DNA from: Deltaproteobacteria bacterium HGW-Deltaproteobacteria-15
GTDB taxonomy: Bacteria; Desulfobacterota; DSM-4660; Desulfatiglandales; HGW-15
Reading direction: 5' to 3'
NCBI GenBank assembly: GCA_002840535.1
Contig: PHBH01000059.1
Coordinates: forward strand, 1 to 64,000
DNA length: 64,000 nucleotides
Shown: in pieces, positions 26,270 to 34,888 of the stretch
Layout: each line of letters begins with the position of its first letter
Numbering within the stretch: the first letter of the stretch is position 1
The notes under the pieces: generated by a model
The model's input: the letters and a program-made list of their open reading frames with translations, nothing else
Database searches by the model: none
Told to the model about the DNA's origin: nothing
Made by a program: the position numbers and the translations under genes

Positions 26270-26752
26270 TTAGGAAGCAGCTTTCCGGTACTCGTCGATA
26301 ACCCTGACTACGCTGGAACGATCAAGCCCGCCGTAGGTTTCCTTGTTAACCGTGATGACAGGCCCCGAAGCACAACAACCGACGCAGCGCACCGCCTCCA
26401 GGGTGAAAAGGGAGTCGCGGGTCGTTTGTCCTTCTCTTACCTCAAGCTTCTCCTCGATGGCCTGCAATACCTTGCCCGCCCCTCTGACATGGCAAGCGGT
26501 CCCCGTACAGACCTGAACGATATATTTTCCTCTTGGCTCCAGGCTTATGGTTTTGTAGAAGGTCGCAACGCTGTAGATCAGGCTTTCTCTTATGCCGAGT
26601 CTCTTGACAAGCACAGGAATGACCTCGGGCGGAACATAGTTGTAGATGTCGCTGATGTCCTGCAGGATCATCAGCAGGGATTCGGGATTCCCCCCGTAAT
26701 TGCTGATAACCGAGTCGATCAGATTCATGTCGATTTCAACTTCTTTTGCCAT
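26270..26752 (-). CDS. NuoE-like [2Fe-2S] subunit
   Basis: A protein of 160 residues of the 24-kDa thioredoxin-fold ferredoxin family: helical start (NYGGNPESLLMILQDISDIY), then cysteines in VCTGTACHVRGA and CVGCCASGPVITVN that hold one [2Fe-2S] cluster. It pairs with the NuoF-like protein. It begins 43 bp after the stop of the HdrA-N gene. Confidence 0.92.
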   Translation of the reverse strand: MAKEVEIDMNLIDSVISNYGGNPESLLMILQDISDIYNYVPPEVIPVLVKRLGIRESLIYSVATFYKTISLEPRGKYIVQVCTGTACHVRGAGKVLQAIEEKLEVREGQTTRDSLFTLEAVRCVGCCASGPVITVNKETYGGLDRSSVVRVIDEYRKAAS

Positions 26753-26795
26753 AGCGGTTTCCCCAGAAATGATGAGAGCTCGACTGAGAACGGAA

Positions 26796-27200
26796 TCATT
26801 CCCCTTGTGCTGCCCGGCAGTCCACAGCTTGATTGGTTACCGGACAGCTTTCGACGCAAACGCCGCACCCGGTACAGAGTTCGGTGTTGATGCTTCGGGC
26901 CCGCTTCTTGATCTTTACCTTGAAATTACCGGGGGACCCTTCGACGGATTCGATATCGGAGTAGGTAATAAGCTCTATATTGAGATGCCGGCCGACCTCG
27001 ACCAGTTTTGGAGAGATAATTCACATGGCGCAGTCGTTGGTCGGAAAGGTCTTGTCCAGCTGGGCCATGACGCCGCCGATGGCAGGCGATTTCTCCAGGA
27101 GATAGACATAGTACCCTGAATCAGCCAAATCCAGGGCGGACTGCATACCCGCGATGCCTCCGCCCACAACAAGCACAGAGCCTTTAACCTGGTCAGACAT
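26796..27200 (-). CDS. Split HdrA N-terminal half, selenoprotein (Sec60)
   Basis: A protein of 134 residues if UGA at 27021-27023 is selenocysteine. FAD-binding start VLVVGGGIAGMQSALDLADS, then KTFPTNDCAM-U-IISPKLVEVG, the exact site where HdrA has cysteine (or Sec in some methanogens), then one ferredoxin motif CTGCGVCVESCPV and a stop. Full HdrA would continue with GRK.IY.PYAQA; that part is found in the separate protein at 21129-24365. AGGAG lies 8-12 bases upstream of ATG 27200. First gene of the redox operon. A SECIS-like hairpin follows the UGA. It could be mistaken for two unrelated short reading frames. Confidence 0.88.
26988..27005 (-). promoter_or_regulatory. SECIS-like hairpin in the HdrA-N gene
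   Basis: CTGGTC-GAGGTC-GGCCGG begins 16 nt after the UGA: a 6-bp stem with two G-U pairs and a loop starting with G. Weaker than the other three. Confidence 0.55.
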
Positions 27201-27705
27201 ATCTTTTTCTCCTTCGCATGTCTGGAATGAAAAGCTGAACCATGAGGCGCCCCTCTCGAATTTTACCGTTGCTTCTTTGAATCAAAGGTTGGGCCAGGGA
27301 GGGAGAGATTGGTCTAAACCTTAATGCCGGCCACATTCCAGAGACTTCCTCTTTGCGAGAACCCGTCTCGGCTCCGGCAAAATCGATCATGCCCCGGAAA
27401 GGGGGATGTATACCAATTTAATGCACCATGATTGAAGGTAAAGATAGCTTGCAGGAAGAGGGGCTGTCAACCACTTTCTGAACCGAAACGGCGCTCGCTA
27501 ACCCCGCAGATTGCTGCGGGGTTAGCGAGCGAGTCCAAGTATATATTTACAGTCCTCTTGAGGTCGAAGACTCTCCGCGCTCTGCTTGGAGTCCCACCCC
27601 TTCGGGGCGGTGCCCATTTTCCCTGCAATTGCTGCAGGGACCTTCAATGTTCTTTATGGCCTGCGCCGATTTCCCGGCTCCTCGCGAAGCCGGGAAATCG
27701 GACTG
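27201..27705. other. Intergenic region with hairpins upstream of the redox operon
   Basis: About 500 bp with no gene. It contains a perfect 18-bp-stem hairpin (27492-27509/27514-27531, 4-nt loop), a short cctgcaattgctgcagg palindrome near 27630, and a 14-bp-stem hairpin (27666-27679/27688-27701) only 5 bp past the stop of the gene at 27706. The last may mark the end of that transcript, though no T-run follows. No clear promoter was found. Confidence 0.6.
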
Positions 27706-29379
27706 CTAGGCAGCCAAAAGAAAGGCGTTTTCCGTCACCTTGCGGATCTCGTCAGGGGTGAAGGGCTTGGGCAGGTAATCGACAGCCCCGAGTCTGGCAC
27801 TCTCGACGGCTGTTTCGATGCTGGCGTATCCCGTGATGATAATAACCTTGGCCTCCGGCATGCTCTCCCGAATCGTCTCAAGCAGCTCCAATCCTTTGAC
27901 CCCGGGGATTCTCAGGTCGAGCAGAACCAATCGGTAGGCCTTCCCCTTAACCTTCTGAAGGGCTTCTTCCCTGGTCATTGCCTGATCAATGGAATACCCC
28001 TTTTTGGAAAGGATTTTTCGTATGTTGTTGTTCACAGCCACTTCGTCGTCTATGACCAGGATATCCTCACGCGTCTTCTTTTCGGGCAGAACAGCGACGG
28101 GTCGGACCGGCTCCTTTTCTTTCAATTTTAGGATTCTTTGCTTCAAGTTCTCGTAAGGCTCAAGCGCAAGTTCGCCCCGCTGGAGACGTTGGACATACCC
28201 GGGACCCGTCACTGCGGCGACTTCATCGTAGTCGAACGGCATGTCAATGCCTATGAGTCTCTTCACATCGATGGGTTCATCCTTTTTGCCTGCCGCCTTC
28301 TTCTTTGCCTTGGCCTGAGGGCATTCGTTGCTCTTTAGGCCCGCCTTGCAGGTATTGCCGAGCTTTTTGAAGATGTCGCATACCTTCTGCCCTGTCTTGC
28401 AGTAGTGCTCAAGGGTCTCCTGAGAAGGAGCCGATACTGCCGGCATATCCGAGGGGCCCAGCGAATCCGCATAAGCCTCCCCTGCCGACCTTGCGACCTC
28501 CTCCCTCTGAAAAGGCATGTCCACATCGATGACATCCCTCTTCCTGGGCAACATCTCCGCGACCCTCGCCTTCAGTTCTTCATAGGGTACAAATGAAATA
28601 CCGTCGCCTTGCAGGCTCATGATGTACTCAGGACCGGTTGCCGAGACAACCTCCTCATAACTGAAAGGCAGATCGATCCCTATGAGCTTTCTCGGATCGA
28701 ACCCCTTCTTGTCGGATGCACCCTTCTTCCCCTTCGCACCTTTCTTGGCCTGCGGACACTCATTGTTCTTGAGGCCGGCTTTGCAGGTGTTCCCAAGCTT
28801 CTTGAAGATGTCGCAAACTTTTCCACCCGTTTTACAATAAAACTCGAGTGCTTCGAGCGAGGGGAGTTCCACCGCCGGCATGTCGGACGGCCCGAGGCTG
28901 TCCGCGTATTCCTCCCCCGCAGCCTTTGCGACCTCCTGCCTGTCAAAAGGGATATCCAGGTCGATGACATTGATAACCCTTTTTTCCCCGTCCGGGATCG
29001 GGGTCTCCTTCAGCTCTCCCGAGAGTGCCTTTTCCACCTTGTTTCTGATTTCCTCCGGGGTGAAAGGCTTGGGAATGTAATCCACGGCCCCGAGCCGGAT
29101 TGCCTTGACCGCCGTATCCGTTGAAGCATAGGCGGTCATGATAAGGACCTTTGTGAGGGGCCATTGCTCCTTGACGAGCTTGAGGAGCTCAAGGCCGTTC
29201 TTGCCGGGCATCACAATGTCTGAGATCAGGAGAGCAAAGGATTCCCCTGCCATTTTTTCAAGGGCCTCCGCGGCACTCAAGGCCTGAGTCACCTCATATT
29301 TTTTCTTTGACAGGATCTTCCGCACATTATCGCAGATCCCCTTTTCATCATCTACGACCAGAATCCTGTTGCTCTCCAT
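27706..29379 (-). CDS. Dual-receiver protein with two internal cysteine-rich repeats
   Basis: A protein of 557 residues. The receiver at ~1-125 (ILVVDDEKG, LLISDIVMPGKNG, YIPKPF) and the receiver at the C-terminus (ILVIDDEVA, LVLLDLRIPG, YLPKPF) are nearly alike. Between them stand two copies of a ~130-residue module: IDxDxPFxREEVAxxAGEEYADSLGPSDMPAV..., then YCKTGxKVCDIFKKLGNTC and KAGLKxNECPQA, then a KLIGIDxPFxYxEV block. Four cysteines per copy suggest metal or redox sensing. No DNA-binding domain. ATG 29379 has GGGAGG upstream. Last gene of the long signalling operon. Confidence 0.88.
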   Translation of the reverse strand: MESNRILVVDDEKGICDNVRKILSKKKYEVTQALSAAEALEKMAGESFALLISDIVMPGKNGLELLKLVKEQWPLTKVLIMTAYASTDTAVKAIRLGAVDYIPKPFTPEEIRNKVEKALSGELKETPIPDGEKRVINVIDLDIPFDRQEVAKAAGEEYADSLGPSDMPAVELPSLEALEFYCKTGGKVCDIFKKLGNTCKAGLKNNECPQAKKGAKGKKGASDKKGFDPRKLIGIDLPFSYEEVVSATGPEYIMSLQGDGISFVPYEELKARVAEMLPRKRDVIDVDMPFQREEVARSAGEAYADSLGPSDMPAVSAPSQETLEHYCKTGQKVCDIFKKLGNTCKAGLKSNECPQAKAKKKAAGKKDEPIDVKRLIGIDMPFDYDEVAAVTGPGYVQRLQRGELALEPYENLKQRILKLKEKEPVRPVAVLPEKKTREDILVIDDEVAVNNNIRKILSKKGYSIDQAMTREEALQKVKGKAYRLVLLDLRIPGVKGLELLETIRESMPEAKVIIITGYASIETAVESARLGAVDYLPKPFTPDEIRKVTENAFLLAA

Positions 29380-29650
29380 GATTTTTCCTCCCGTGGGTAT
29401 GTCTGAGATGACCTCAACTAAGGCATAGATCGTGCCATAGCGTCGCATCTTGGTCATCTATCTGCAATAACTTGATATTTGGCTCAGAAGGCTGCTGAGG
29501 AGTGGTCCATGTGTATGAAAACAATATACGTCTCCGATGTTCGGTAAAACGGCCTCATCTTCCATCCCGGCACGAACAAGTTGGGATCAGGTACTTGCGA
29601 TCATTGGGAATGCTGTGCCGGATCTGCCGGCCAAACGACCGAAGGGACTT

Positions 29651-29673
29651 GATGTATAGATATTTTATACATC
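29651..29673. promoter_or_regulatory. Palindrome GATGTATA-N7-TATACATC
   Basis: A perfect 8-bp inverted repeat in the 331-bp gap between the NtrC-type regulator and the dual-receiver gene, about 270 bp upstream of the latter. It looks like a dimer-binding operator; the binder is unknown. Confidence 0.5.
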
Positions 29674-29710
29674 GTATGGGGTTCCATTACAATCCCCCCA
29701 AATGGGGTTC

Positions 29711-31138
29711 CTATTGGGAGGGTTCGCGGGAGGCAGTACGGGAATGCAGGGATACGCCATGCTTTTTCATGAGGTTCTGAAAATTTGGACGCTGAAGCCC
29801 AACCTTCCTGGCAGCCCGGGTAACATTCCAGTCGTTCTGCATCAGCGCCTGAAGGATGAAGTTCCTCTCCAGGTCTCTGATCGACGTCTCGCGGATCTCC
29901 CTTCTGAGCCTTTTGAGTTCCTCATTGGTTTCCGGAATGCAAGGGGTCGATGATCCTGTATCTTCGGACAAAGACAACTCCCTGGCCGTGATCTCTTCTC
30001 GTTCACAAAGGATCACCGCGCGTTCGATCGCATTTTTCAGCTGTCGCACGTTGCCGGGCCAGTCATATGCAGTGAGCCTGTTCAGGCTCTCCTTGTCAAA
30101 ACCCCTGATATCCTTTCCTGTCCGGTCTCTGCATTGCCTGAGAAAGTGATATGCAATCGGCAGGACATCGAGTTTTCTCTCCCTCAACGGCGGGGTAAAG
30201 ATGGGGTAGACGAAGATACGGTAATAGAAATCTTCCCTGAAGGAACCTTCCTTCACCATTGCCATGAGATCACGGTTGGTGGCAAAGATCAGTCTCACAT
30301 CCACCTTCTGTTTCGTTGTGGACCCGATCGGCAGATACTCCTGAGTCTCGAGAAAACGGAGAAGCCTGCTCTGGACCTCGGGGCTGATGTTGCTGATCTC
30401 GTCCAGGAACACCGTTCCCTGGTCCGCTACCTTGAAAATGCCTTCCTTGTTTCGAAAGGCGCCGGTAAACGCCCCCTTCACATACCCGAAAAGCTCGCTC
30501 TCGAGAAGATTTCCGGAAAGGGTGCCGCAGTCAACGGCAAAGAAGACTCTGTTCTTCCGCCGGCTGTTCGCGTGGATGGCCCGGGCGATCAGTTCCTTTC
30601 CTGTGCCGCTTTCACCGCAGATCAGAACGGTGGAGTCCGTCGGGGCCACCTTCCCGATCATGCTGATGACAGCCTGCAATTTCGGACTTTCCCCGATGAG
30701 CTGATGGGCAGGGGGTCTTGTCGAAAACTTCCGTCCCATCAGCTCGCGATTTCGCAGTGCGATCTCCCAGTCGGAAACCGCCCGTCGCACCACGCTCCTC
30801 AGCTCCTCGGGCGTAAAAGGTTTGGGAAGATAATCGTAGGCCCCCATTCTCATGACTTCCACCGCCGAAGACACGGAAGCATATCCGGTAATCACGATGA
30901 CGAGGGAATCGGGATACGATTCCTTAACCCGCCGCAGGACCTCCATCCCTCCCATGCTGCTCATCTTCAGATCGGTAATGATCACGTCAAAACCGTTCTC
31001 GTTCATCATCTTGAGGGCATCATATCCATTCACCGCGTACTCGACGCGATGGCCCTCCTTGCCGAGTATTCTGATGCAGCTCTGGCAGATCCCGATTTCG
31101 TCGTCGACCACCATGATCCTGGGTTGTTTAACGGCCAT
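29711..31138 (-). CDS. NtrC-family sigma-54-dependent response regulator
   Basis: A protein of 475 residues with receiver (IMVVDDEIG, Asp in VIITDLKMS, YLPKPF), AAA+ domain (Walker A GESGTGKELIAR, GAFTGA loop in GYVKGAFTGAFRN, Walker B VFLDEI) and a C-terminal Fis-type helix-turn-helix (NWNVTRAARKVGLQRPNFQN). It activates sigma-54 promoters. It overlaps the kinase gene at 31128 by 11 bp; that kinase is its obvious partner. Its targets may include the redox genes nearby. Confidence 0.95.
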   Translation of the reverse strand: MAVKQPRIMVVDDEIGICQSCIRILGKEGHRVEYAVNGYDALKMMNENGFDVIITDLKMSSMGGMEVLRRVKESYPDSLVIVITGYASVSSAVEVMRMGAYDYLPKPFTPEELRSVVRRAVSDWEIALRNRELMGRKFSTRPPAHQLIGESPKLQAVISMIGKVAPTDSTVLICGESGTGKELIARAIHANSRRKNRVFFAVDCGTLSGNLLESELFGYVKGAFTGAFRNKEGIFKVADQGTVFLDEISNISPEVQSRLLRFLETQEYLPIGSTTKQKVDVRLIFATNRDLMAMVKEGSFREDFYYRIFVYPIFTPPLRERKLDVLPIAYHFLRQCRDRTGKDIRGFDKESLNRLTAYDWPGNVRQLKNAIERAVILCEREEITARELSLSEDTGSSTPCIPETNEELKRLRREIRETSIRDLERNFILQALMQNDWNVTRAARKVGLQRPNFQNLMKKHGVSLHSRTASREPSQ

Positions 31139-32558
31139 CGTTATCTCCCATGCCGAGCGGCAGCCGTATCCGGAAGGTGGTCCCGTGACCTTCCTTGCTC
31201 TTCACCGTTATGGTCCCGCCGTGGCGCTGGATGATGCCGAGGGTAATGGCAAGGCCGAGACCTGTGCCGCTCTCCTTTGTCGTGAAAAAGGGATCAAAAA
31301 TCATGGCCTGATCGCTCTCCCGTATACCGCTTCCCGTGTCGCTTACGATGACCTCGATGCAGGTCTTGTCAGGGACCAGGCGGGTGCTGAACCGGATCTT
31401 TTCCCCCGGCTCCGAAGCTTCTATGGCATTGAGCGCCAGGTTGATCAGGGATTGCTGAATCTGGTCCTTGTCCACATACACGTTCGGCAGCCCTCCCGGA
31501 AGATTGGCATCAAATTCGATATCCTTGAACGCAGCCTGTTTCCTGGTAAGCGCAATGGTTTCCCGAACCACGTCGTTGATGTCCTGCGGGGCCTTCGAGG
31601 GTTTGCTCTGGCGTGCGAAATCGAGGAGGCTCTTCACGATTTTGCGGCAGCGAAGCGTTTCGTTGACGATCGTCCGCAGGTCCTGGAAATTCGGGTCCTC
31701 CTGTTTCATCTCCTCCTGGATGAGCATGGCCGTAGTCAGGATGGTGGTGAGGGGATTGTTGATTTCGTGGGCCACGCCCGCAGCAAGCTGGCCGATGGAA
31801 GCCATCTTCTCCTGGTGAAAGAGATTCTTCTCCAGACGGATATCCCTGGTGATGTCCTTGGATATCTCCACCGCACCAACGACTTCCGCATTCTCGAATA
31901 CGGGATAGCAGGATATCGAGAAGTAGAGATGTCCCCCCCTTCTGTCTGTATGAATATGCGTAGTCTGGGAGTGCTCTCTTTTTTCCAGGCACTGCTTGAG
32001 TGGACATGGGTGCTCTTTCCCGTCGCACGGGGTGGTTCGACTGTGCGAAAGCTCATAGCAATGCTTACCCTTGACTTCCTCACGTGTGAGCCCCATTTTT
32101 TTCAGCATCGTCTCGTTGATGTCGATGATTTCGTAATTGCGGCTGATCAGGAGGACGTCCTCATGCGAAAAGGAGTTGATTGCAGCGTTGTATCGGATTC
32201 GCAATCCCTCGAGTTCCGCTTTCAAGTCCTCCGAAACGGAGAACGCCCGGAGCATTTCCAGGAAGGTCTTTGCTTTCCTCCCATCCAGGATCTGGATGTT
32301 ACCCGCCCGGGCCCGAAAATCATCGCACGGACCCCTCCCGCCCAGGTCGATGACGGTGTCGATGTCATCTCTCTTCAGAAGATCCCTGCAATCCTTTGCG
32401 ACGAAAAGACCCGCCTCGCTTGCCATGTTCGCCCAGGCTGTCTCGTCCTCCTCCACAACGGCCACAAGTCGGGGGTGGTTTTCAGAACGGGGATACCTCA
32501 GCAAGCTCTCCCATAGTCGGCGGCTTTCTTCTCCCCCGTTGATGATTGCTATATTCAT
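31128..32558 (-). CDS. PAS sensor histidine kinase with N-terminal Rossmann-like domain
   Basis: A soluble protein of 476 residues. Residues 1-115 look like a nucleotide-binding Rossmann domain (MNIAIINGGEESRRLWESLL, then VAVVEEDETAWANMA, DIDTVIDLGG). A PAS domain follows with a cysteine cluster (GKHCYELSHSRTTPC, KEHPCPLKQC). The transmitter has GVAHEINNPLTTI, NLALNAIEA, DTGSGI and GTGLGLAI. ATG 32558 has AGGGGAA upstream. Probable cognate kinase of the NtrC-type regulator. The N-terminal domain suggests sensing of NAD(H) or a related nucleotide, which is inference. Confidence 0.88.
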   Translation of the reverse strand: MNIAIINGGEESRRLWESLLRYPRSENHPRLVAVVEEDETAWANMASEAGLFVAKDCRDLLKRDDIDTVIDLGGRGPCDDFRARAGNIQILDGRKAKTFLEMLRAFSVSEDLKAELEGLRIRYNAAINSFSHEDVLLISRNYEIIDINETMLKKMGLTREEVKGKHCYELSHSRTTPCDGKEHPCPLKQCLEKREHSQTTHIHTDRRGGHLYFSISCYPVFENAEVVGAVEISKDITRDIRLEKNLFHQEKMASIGQLAAGVAHEINNPLTTILTTAMLIQEEMKQEDPNFQDLRTIVNETLRCRKIVKSLLDFARQSKPSKAPQDINDVVRETIALTRKQAAFKDIEFDANLPGGLPNVYVDKDQIQQSLINLALNAIEASEPGEKIRFSTRLVPDKTCIEVIVSDTGSGIRESDQAMIFDPFFTTKESGTGLGLAITLGIIQRHGGTITVKSKEGHGTTFRIRLPLGMGDNDGR

Positions 32559-32693
32559 GGAGTTTCCCCTGAGGAGTCTTTGACAGGTCTTCAATGCAAG
32601 GCTTTACAAATAGTAGGTGAGTGGGGAGGCAAAATCAAGCGGGAAGGATTCAGGGGATGTTCACGATTTGAAAGGAAAGGCTCCGGATCACCT

Positions 32694-33806
32694 TTACGGA
32701 AGTAACCCCTTCAGAATTCTTCCCGGCTTATTCAGCGGGAGGACGATCCTGAATGTGCTGCCTTTGCCCGGCGCGCTGAGGACCTCGATTTTTCCTTCGT
32801 GCTCTTCCACGATTTCGTGAACCACCATCAGCCCCAGACCGGTTCCGTTCACTCCTTTGGTCGAGAAGAAGCGGCTGAAGAGTTTCTTGCAGGTGTCGTC
32901 ATCCATGCCGACCCCGTCATCCTCGATCTCGATCATGAAGTAGTTGAGATCAAGGAAATCGGCCCTCAAGGAAATGCTGTGAACGGCCTTGCCCCGGTCC
33001 CTGGAACAGGCTTCAATCGCATTGGAGACCATGTTCACCAGCATCCTTCTAAGGGCGCCCGGATCAAGATAAACCAATGGAAGGCGGGGATTGACCTGGG
33101 CCCTCAGCCGGCAATCGATGGATTGCGCCTTCTCATAGAATACCCCGATCGTTTCCATGAGAACCGGTTCAAGGGTGACAGCTTCGTAAGTAGGTTTTCT
33201 CTTCTTGGAAAAATAGAGGATATTATGAACCAGCCAGGTGATCTCATGGATGTTCTTCTTGACAACGGACCAGCCCTTTTGAAGGAGTTCCTGATCATTG
33301 TCCTTCAGGGCTTCGTCCACCACATATGCGCCGCCATGGAGACCTTCAAGGATGTTCTTGATGTCATGGGAGAGTACCGCCACCGATTGACCTAGAATGG
33401 TCAACTCTTCCTGGATCTGCTTCACCTTGCCGACATCCGCGGACAGTTCCATGGCTGCCACCACGTTGCCCATGGCATCCAGCACAGGGGCAGCGTAAAC
33501 GATCATTTGAACGATCTTCCCGTCGGCAAGTTGTACTGTTTCCTCGCTCGTATGAATCTTCTTGTCTTGAAAGGTCTCCCATAATGGGCAGGAAGGGCAT
33601 CTTACCGGGCTTTTTTTGTACACTTCATGACATTTCCTGCCTCTGGCCTGTCCGAAGTCATTCCGGAAAGTCTGATTGGTCAGAACAATGGTGAATGAGC
33701 GGTCCTGGATGGAGAGATAGCACGGAAGCAAATCAATGATGGCCCTGTAGCCAAGGTCCGCAAACCACTGAACCTCCTTGGAATCCCTGGCAGGATCATT
33801 CGTCAT
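32694..33806 (-). CDS. PAS sensor histidine kinase with cysteine cluster
   Basis: A soluble protein of 370 residues. The PAS domain at ~15-135 contains ARGRKCHEVYKKSPVRCPSC followed by PLW, a Cys-x11-Cys-x2-Cys-Pro pattern. The transmitter has an atypical H-box (VLSHDIKNILEGLHGGAYVV) and HATPase boxes (NMVSNAIEAC, DDGVGMD, NGTGLGLMV). Related in its H-box to the REC-kinase at 34889. GAGGAAA precedes the ATG. It lies in the signalling operon after a lone receiver. Confidence 0.9.
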   Translation of the reverse strand: MTNDPARDSKEVQWFADLGYRAIIDLLPCYLSIQDRSFTIVLTNQTFRNDFGQARGRKCHEVYKKSPVRCPSCPLWETFQDKKIHTSEETVQLADGKIVQMIVYAAPVLDAMGNVVAAMELSADVGKVKQIQEELTILGQSVAVLSHDIKNILEGLHGGAYVVDEALKDNDQELLQKGWSVVKKNIHEITWLVHNILYFSKKRKPTYEAVTLEPVLMETIGVFYEKAQSIDCRLRAQVNPRLPLVYLDPGALRRMLVNMVSNAIEACSRDRGKAVHSISLRADFLDLNYFMIEIEDDGVGMDDDTCKKLFSRFFSTKGVNGTGLGLMVVHEIVEEHEGKIEVLSAPGKGSTFRIVLPLNKPGRILKGLLP

Positions 33807-33863
33807 GGATTTTCCTCAGAAGAACGTTTTCGGCTGCCCGCATAGACAGGAACCGCCGTCGAA

Positions 33864-34256
33864 TTACTTCAAGCTTTTCCGAATGATCTCAAGAAGCTCA
33901 TCCGGCTCAGGGGGTTTCTCGATGTAAGCCTCGGGCTCGGGAATCTTCTCGCCCTTGTATTCGTCCAGCACCTTTTGTGAGTGAAAGAAAGTTTTCTTCG
34001 AAAGTGCCGAGAGCATGATGATCGGGATCTCTTTCAGCGCCGGATCCCCCTTCAACTCTCTGTAAAGGGTGATGCCGCTTTCTCTCGGCATCATGATATC
34101 CATGATGATCAGAGAAGGCTTGTTCTTCCGAGCCATCTCCAGGCCTTGAATCCCGTCTTGCGCGACAATCGGCTTGAAACCGTTCGTCTCAAGCAAGGTG
34201 GTCACAAAGGTCCTCATGTCCAACTCATCATCGACTACCAGGACTTTCTTAGCCAT
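33864..34256 (-). CDS. Single-domain response regulator
   Basis: A CheY-like receiver of 130 residues: VLVVDDELDM, Asp in LIIMDIMMPRESG, Ser in MLSALS, Lys in YIEKPPEPDE. No output domain. ATG 34256 follows GGGGGAGGAAA. It sits between UspA and a PAS kinase. Confidence 0.9.
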   Translation of the reverse strand: MAKKVLVVDDELDMRTFVTTLLETNGFKPIVAQDGIQGLEMARKNKPSLIIMDIMMPRESGITLYRELKGDPALKEIPIIMLSALSKKTFFHSQKVLDEYKGEKIPEPEAYIEKPPEPDELLEIIRKSLK

Positions 34257-34377
34257 TTTCCTCCCCCCATGATGCAAATCGATGAATCGGGGAACCGGGG
34301 AACCGAAGCAGATGCGGTCTATCTCTTTCCCGCTTCTCCGTTCCTATTCTCCGGCCCTCCGCGCGCCGTGCGCCGTC

Positions 34378-34875
34378 TCAATACATATTCCCCGGAAGGG
34401 TGAACTGTCTTGCCGGATTGCGGATTGCGATAACATGGCAGTGAGCGTATTTGGAGACGTTTGCTACGGTGCTGCCATGGACCATGCGATCCTGCTCGGC
34501 CTTTCCAAGTGCGCCCATAACGATGACGTCGATGTTGTTCTTCTTTGCGTAGCGGATGATCTCCACATCGGGCGACCCGCATTGCACCTTGAAAAGGACA
34601 TTCTGAAAGTCACCGAGCTTTGCTCCATATTCCGTCTTCATAGCCTCGAGCGCAGCCTTTTCAACCTTCTCGTCAAAAAAGGCCTCGCCTCCGGAAGATC
34701 CACCCGGGACATGCTCGTCCACGACGTGTCTGGCATAGGTATAGGAAGAATGAGGGACATGGAAGATATGCAGCTTCGCCCCATATTTCCTGCCCAGATC
34801 AAGGGCATGCAGAAAGGCAATATTCGCATCCTCCGAAAAATCCGTTGCAAAGAGAATGTTCCTGTATTCGACCAT
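34378..34875 (-). CDS. Universal stress protein, UspA family
   Basis: A protein of 165 residues with the Usp fold: NILFATDFSEDANIAFLHAL at the start, DVEIIRYAKKNNIDVIVMGA in the second half, then a G-x9-G-S-like ATP-binding loop (GKAEQDRMVHGSTVANV). Nucleotide-binding stress protein in the cytoplasm, inside the signalling operon 13 bp after the REC-kinase gene. Confidence 0.9.
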   Translation of the reverse strand: MVEYRNILFATDFSEDANIAFLHALDLGRKYGAKLHIFHVPHSSYTYARHVVDEHVPGGSSGGEAFFDEKVEKAALEAMKTEYGAKLGDFQNVLFKVQCGSPDVEIIRYAKKNNIDVIVMGALGKAEQDRMVHGSTVANVSKYAHCHVIAIRNPARQFTLPGNMY

Positions 34876-34888
34876 ACTAGACCCCTCT

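Noticed and set aside
26700..27119. Plus-strand reading frame of 139 codons
   Set aside because: Antisense to the HdrA-N gene, which has full motif support when the UGA is read through.
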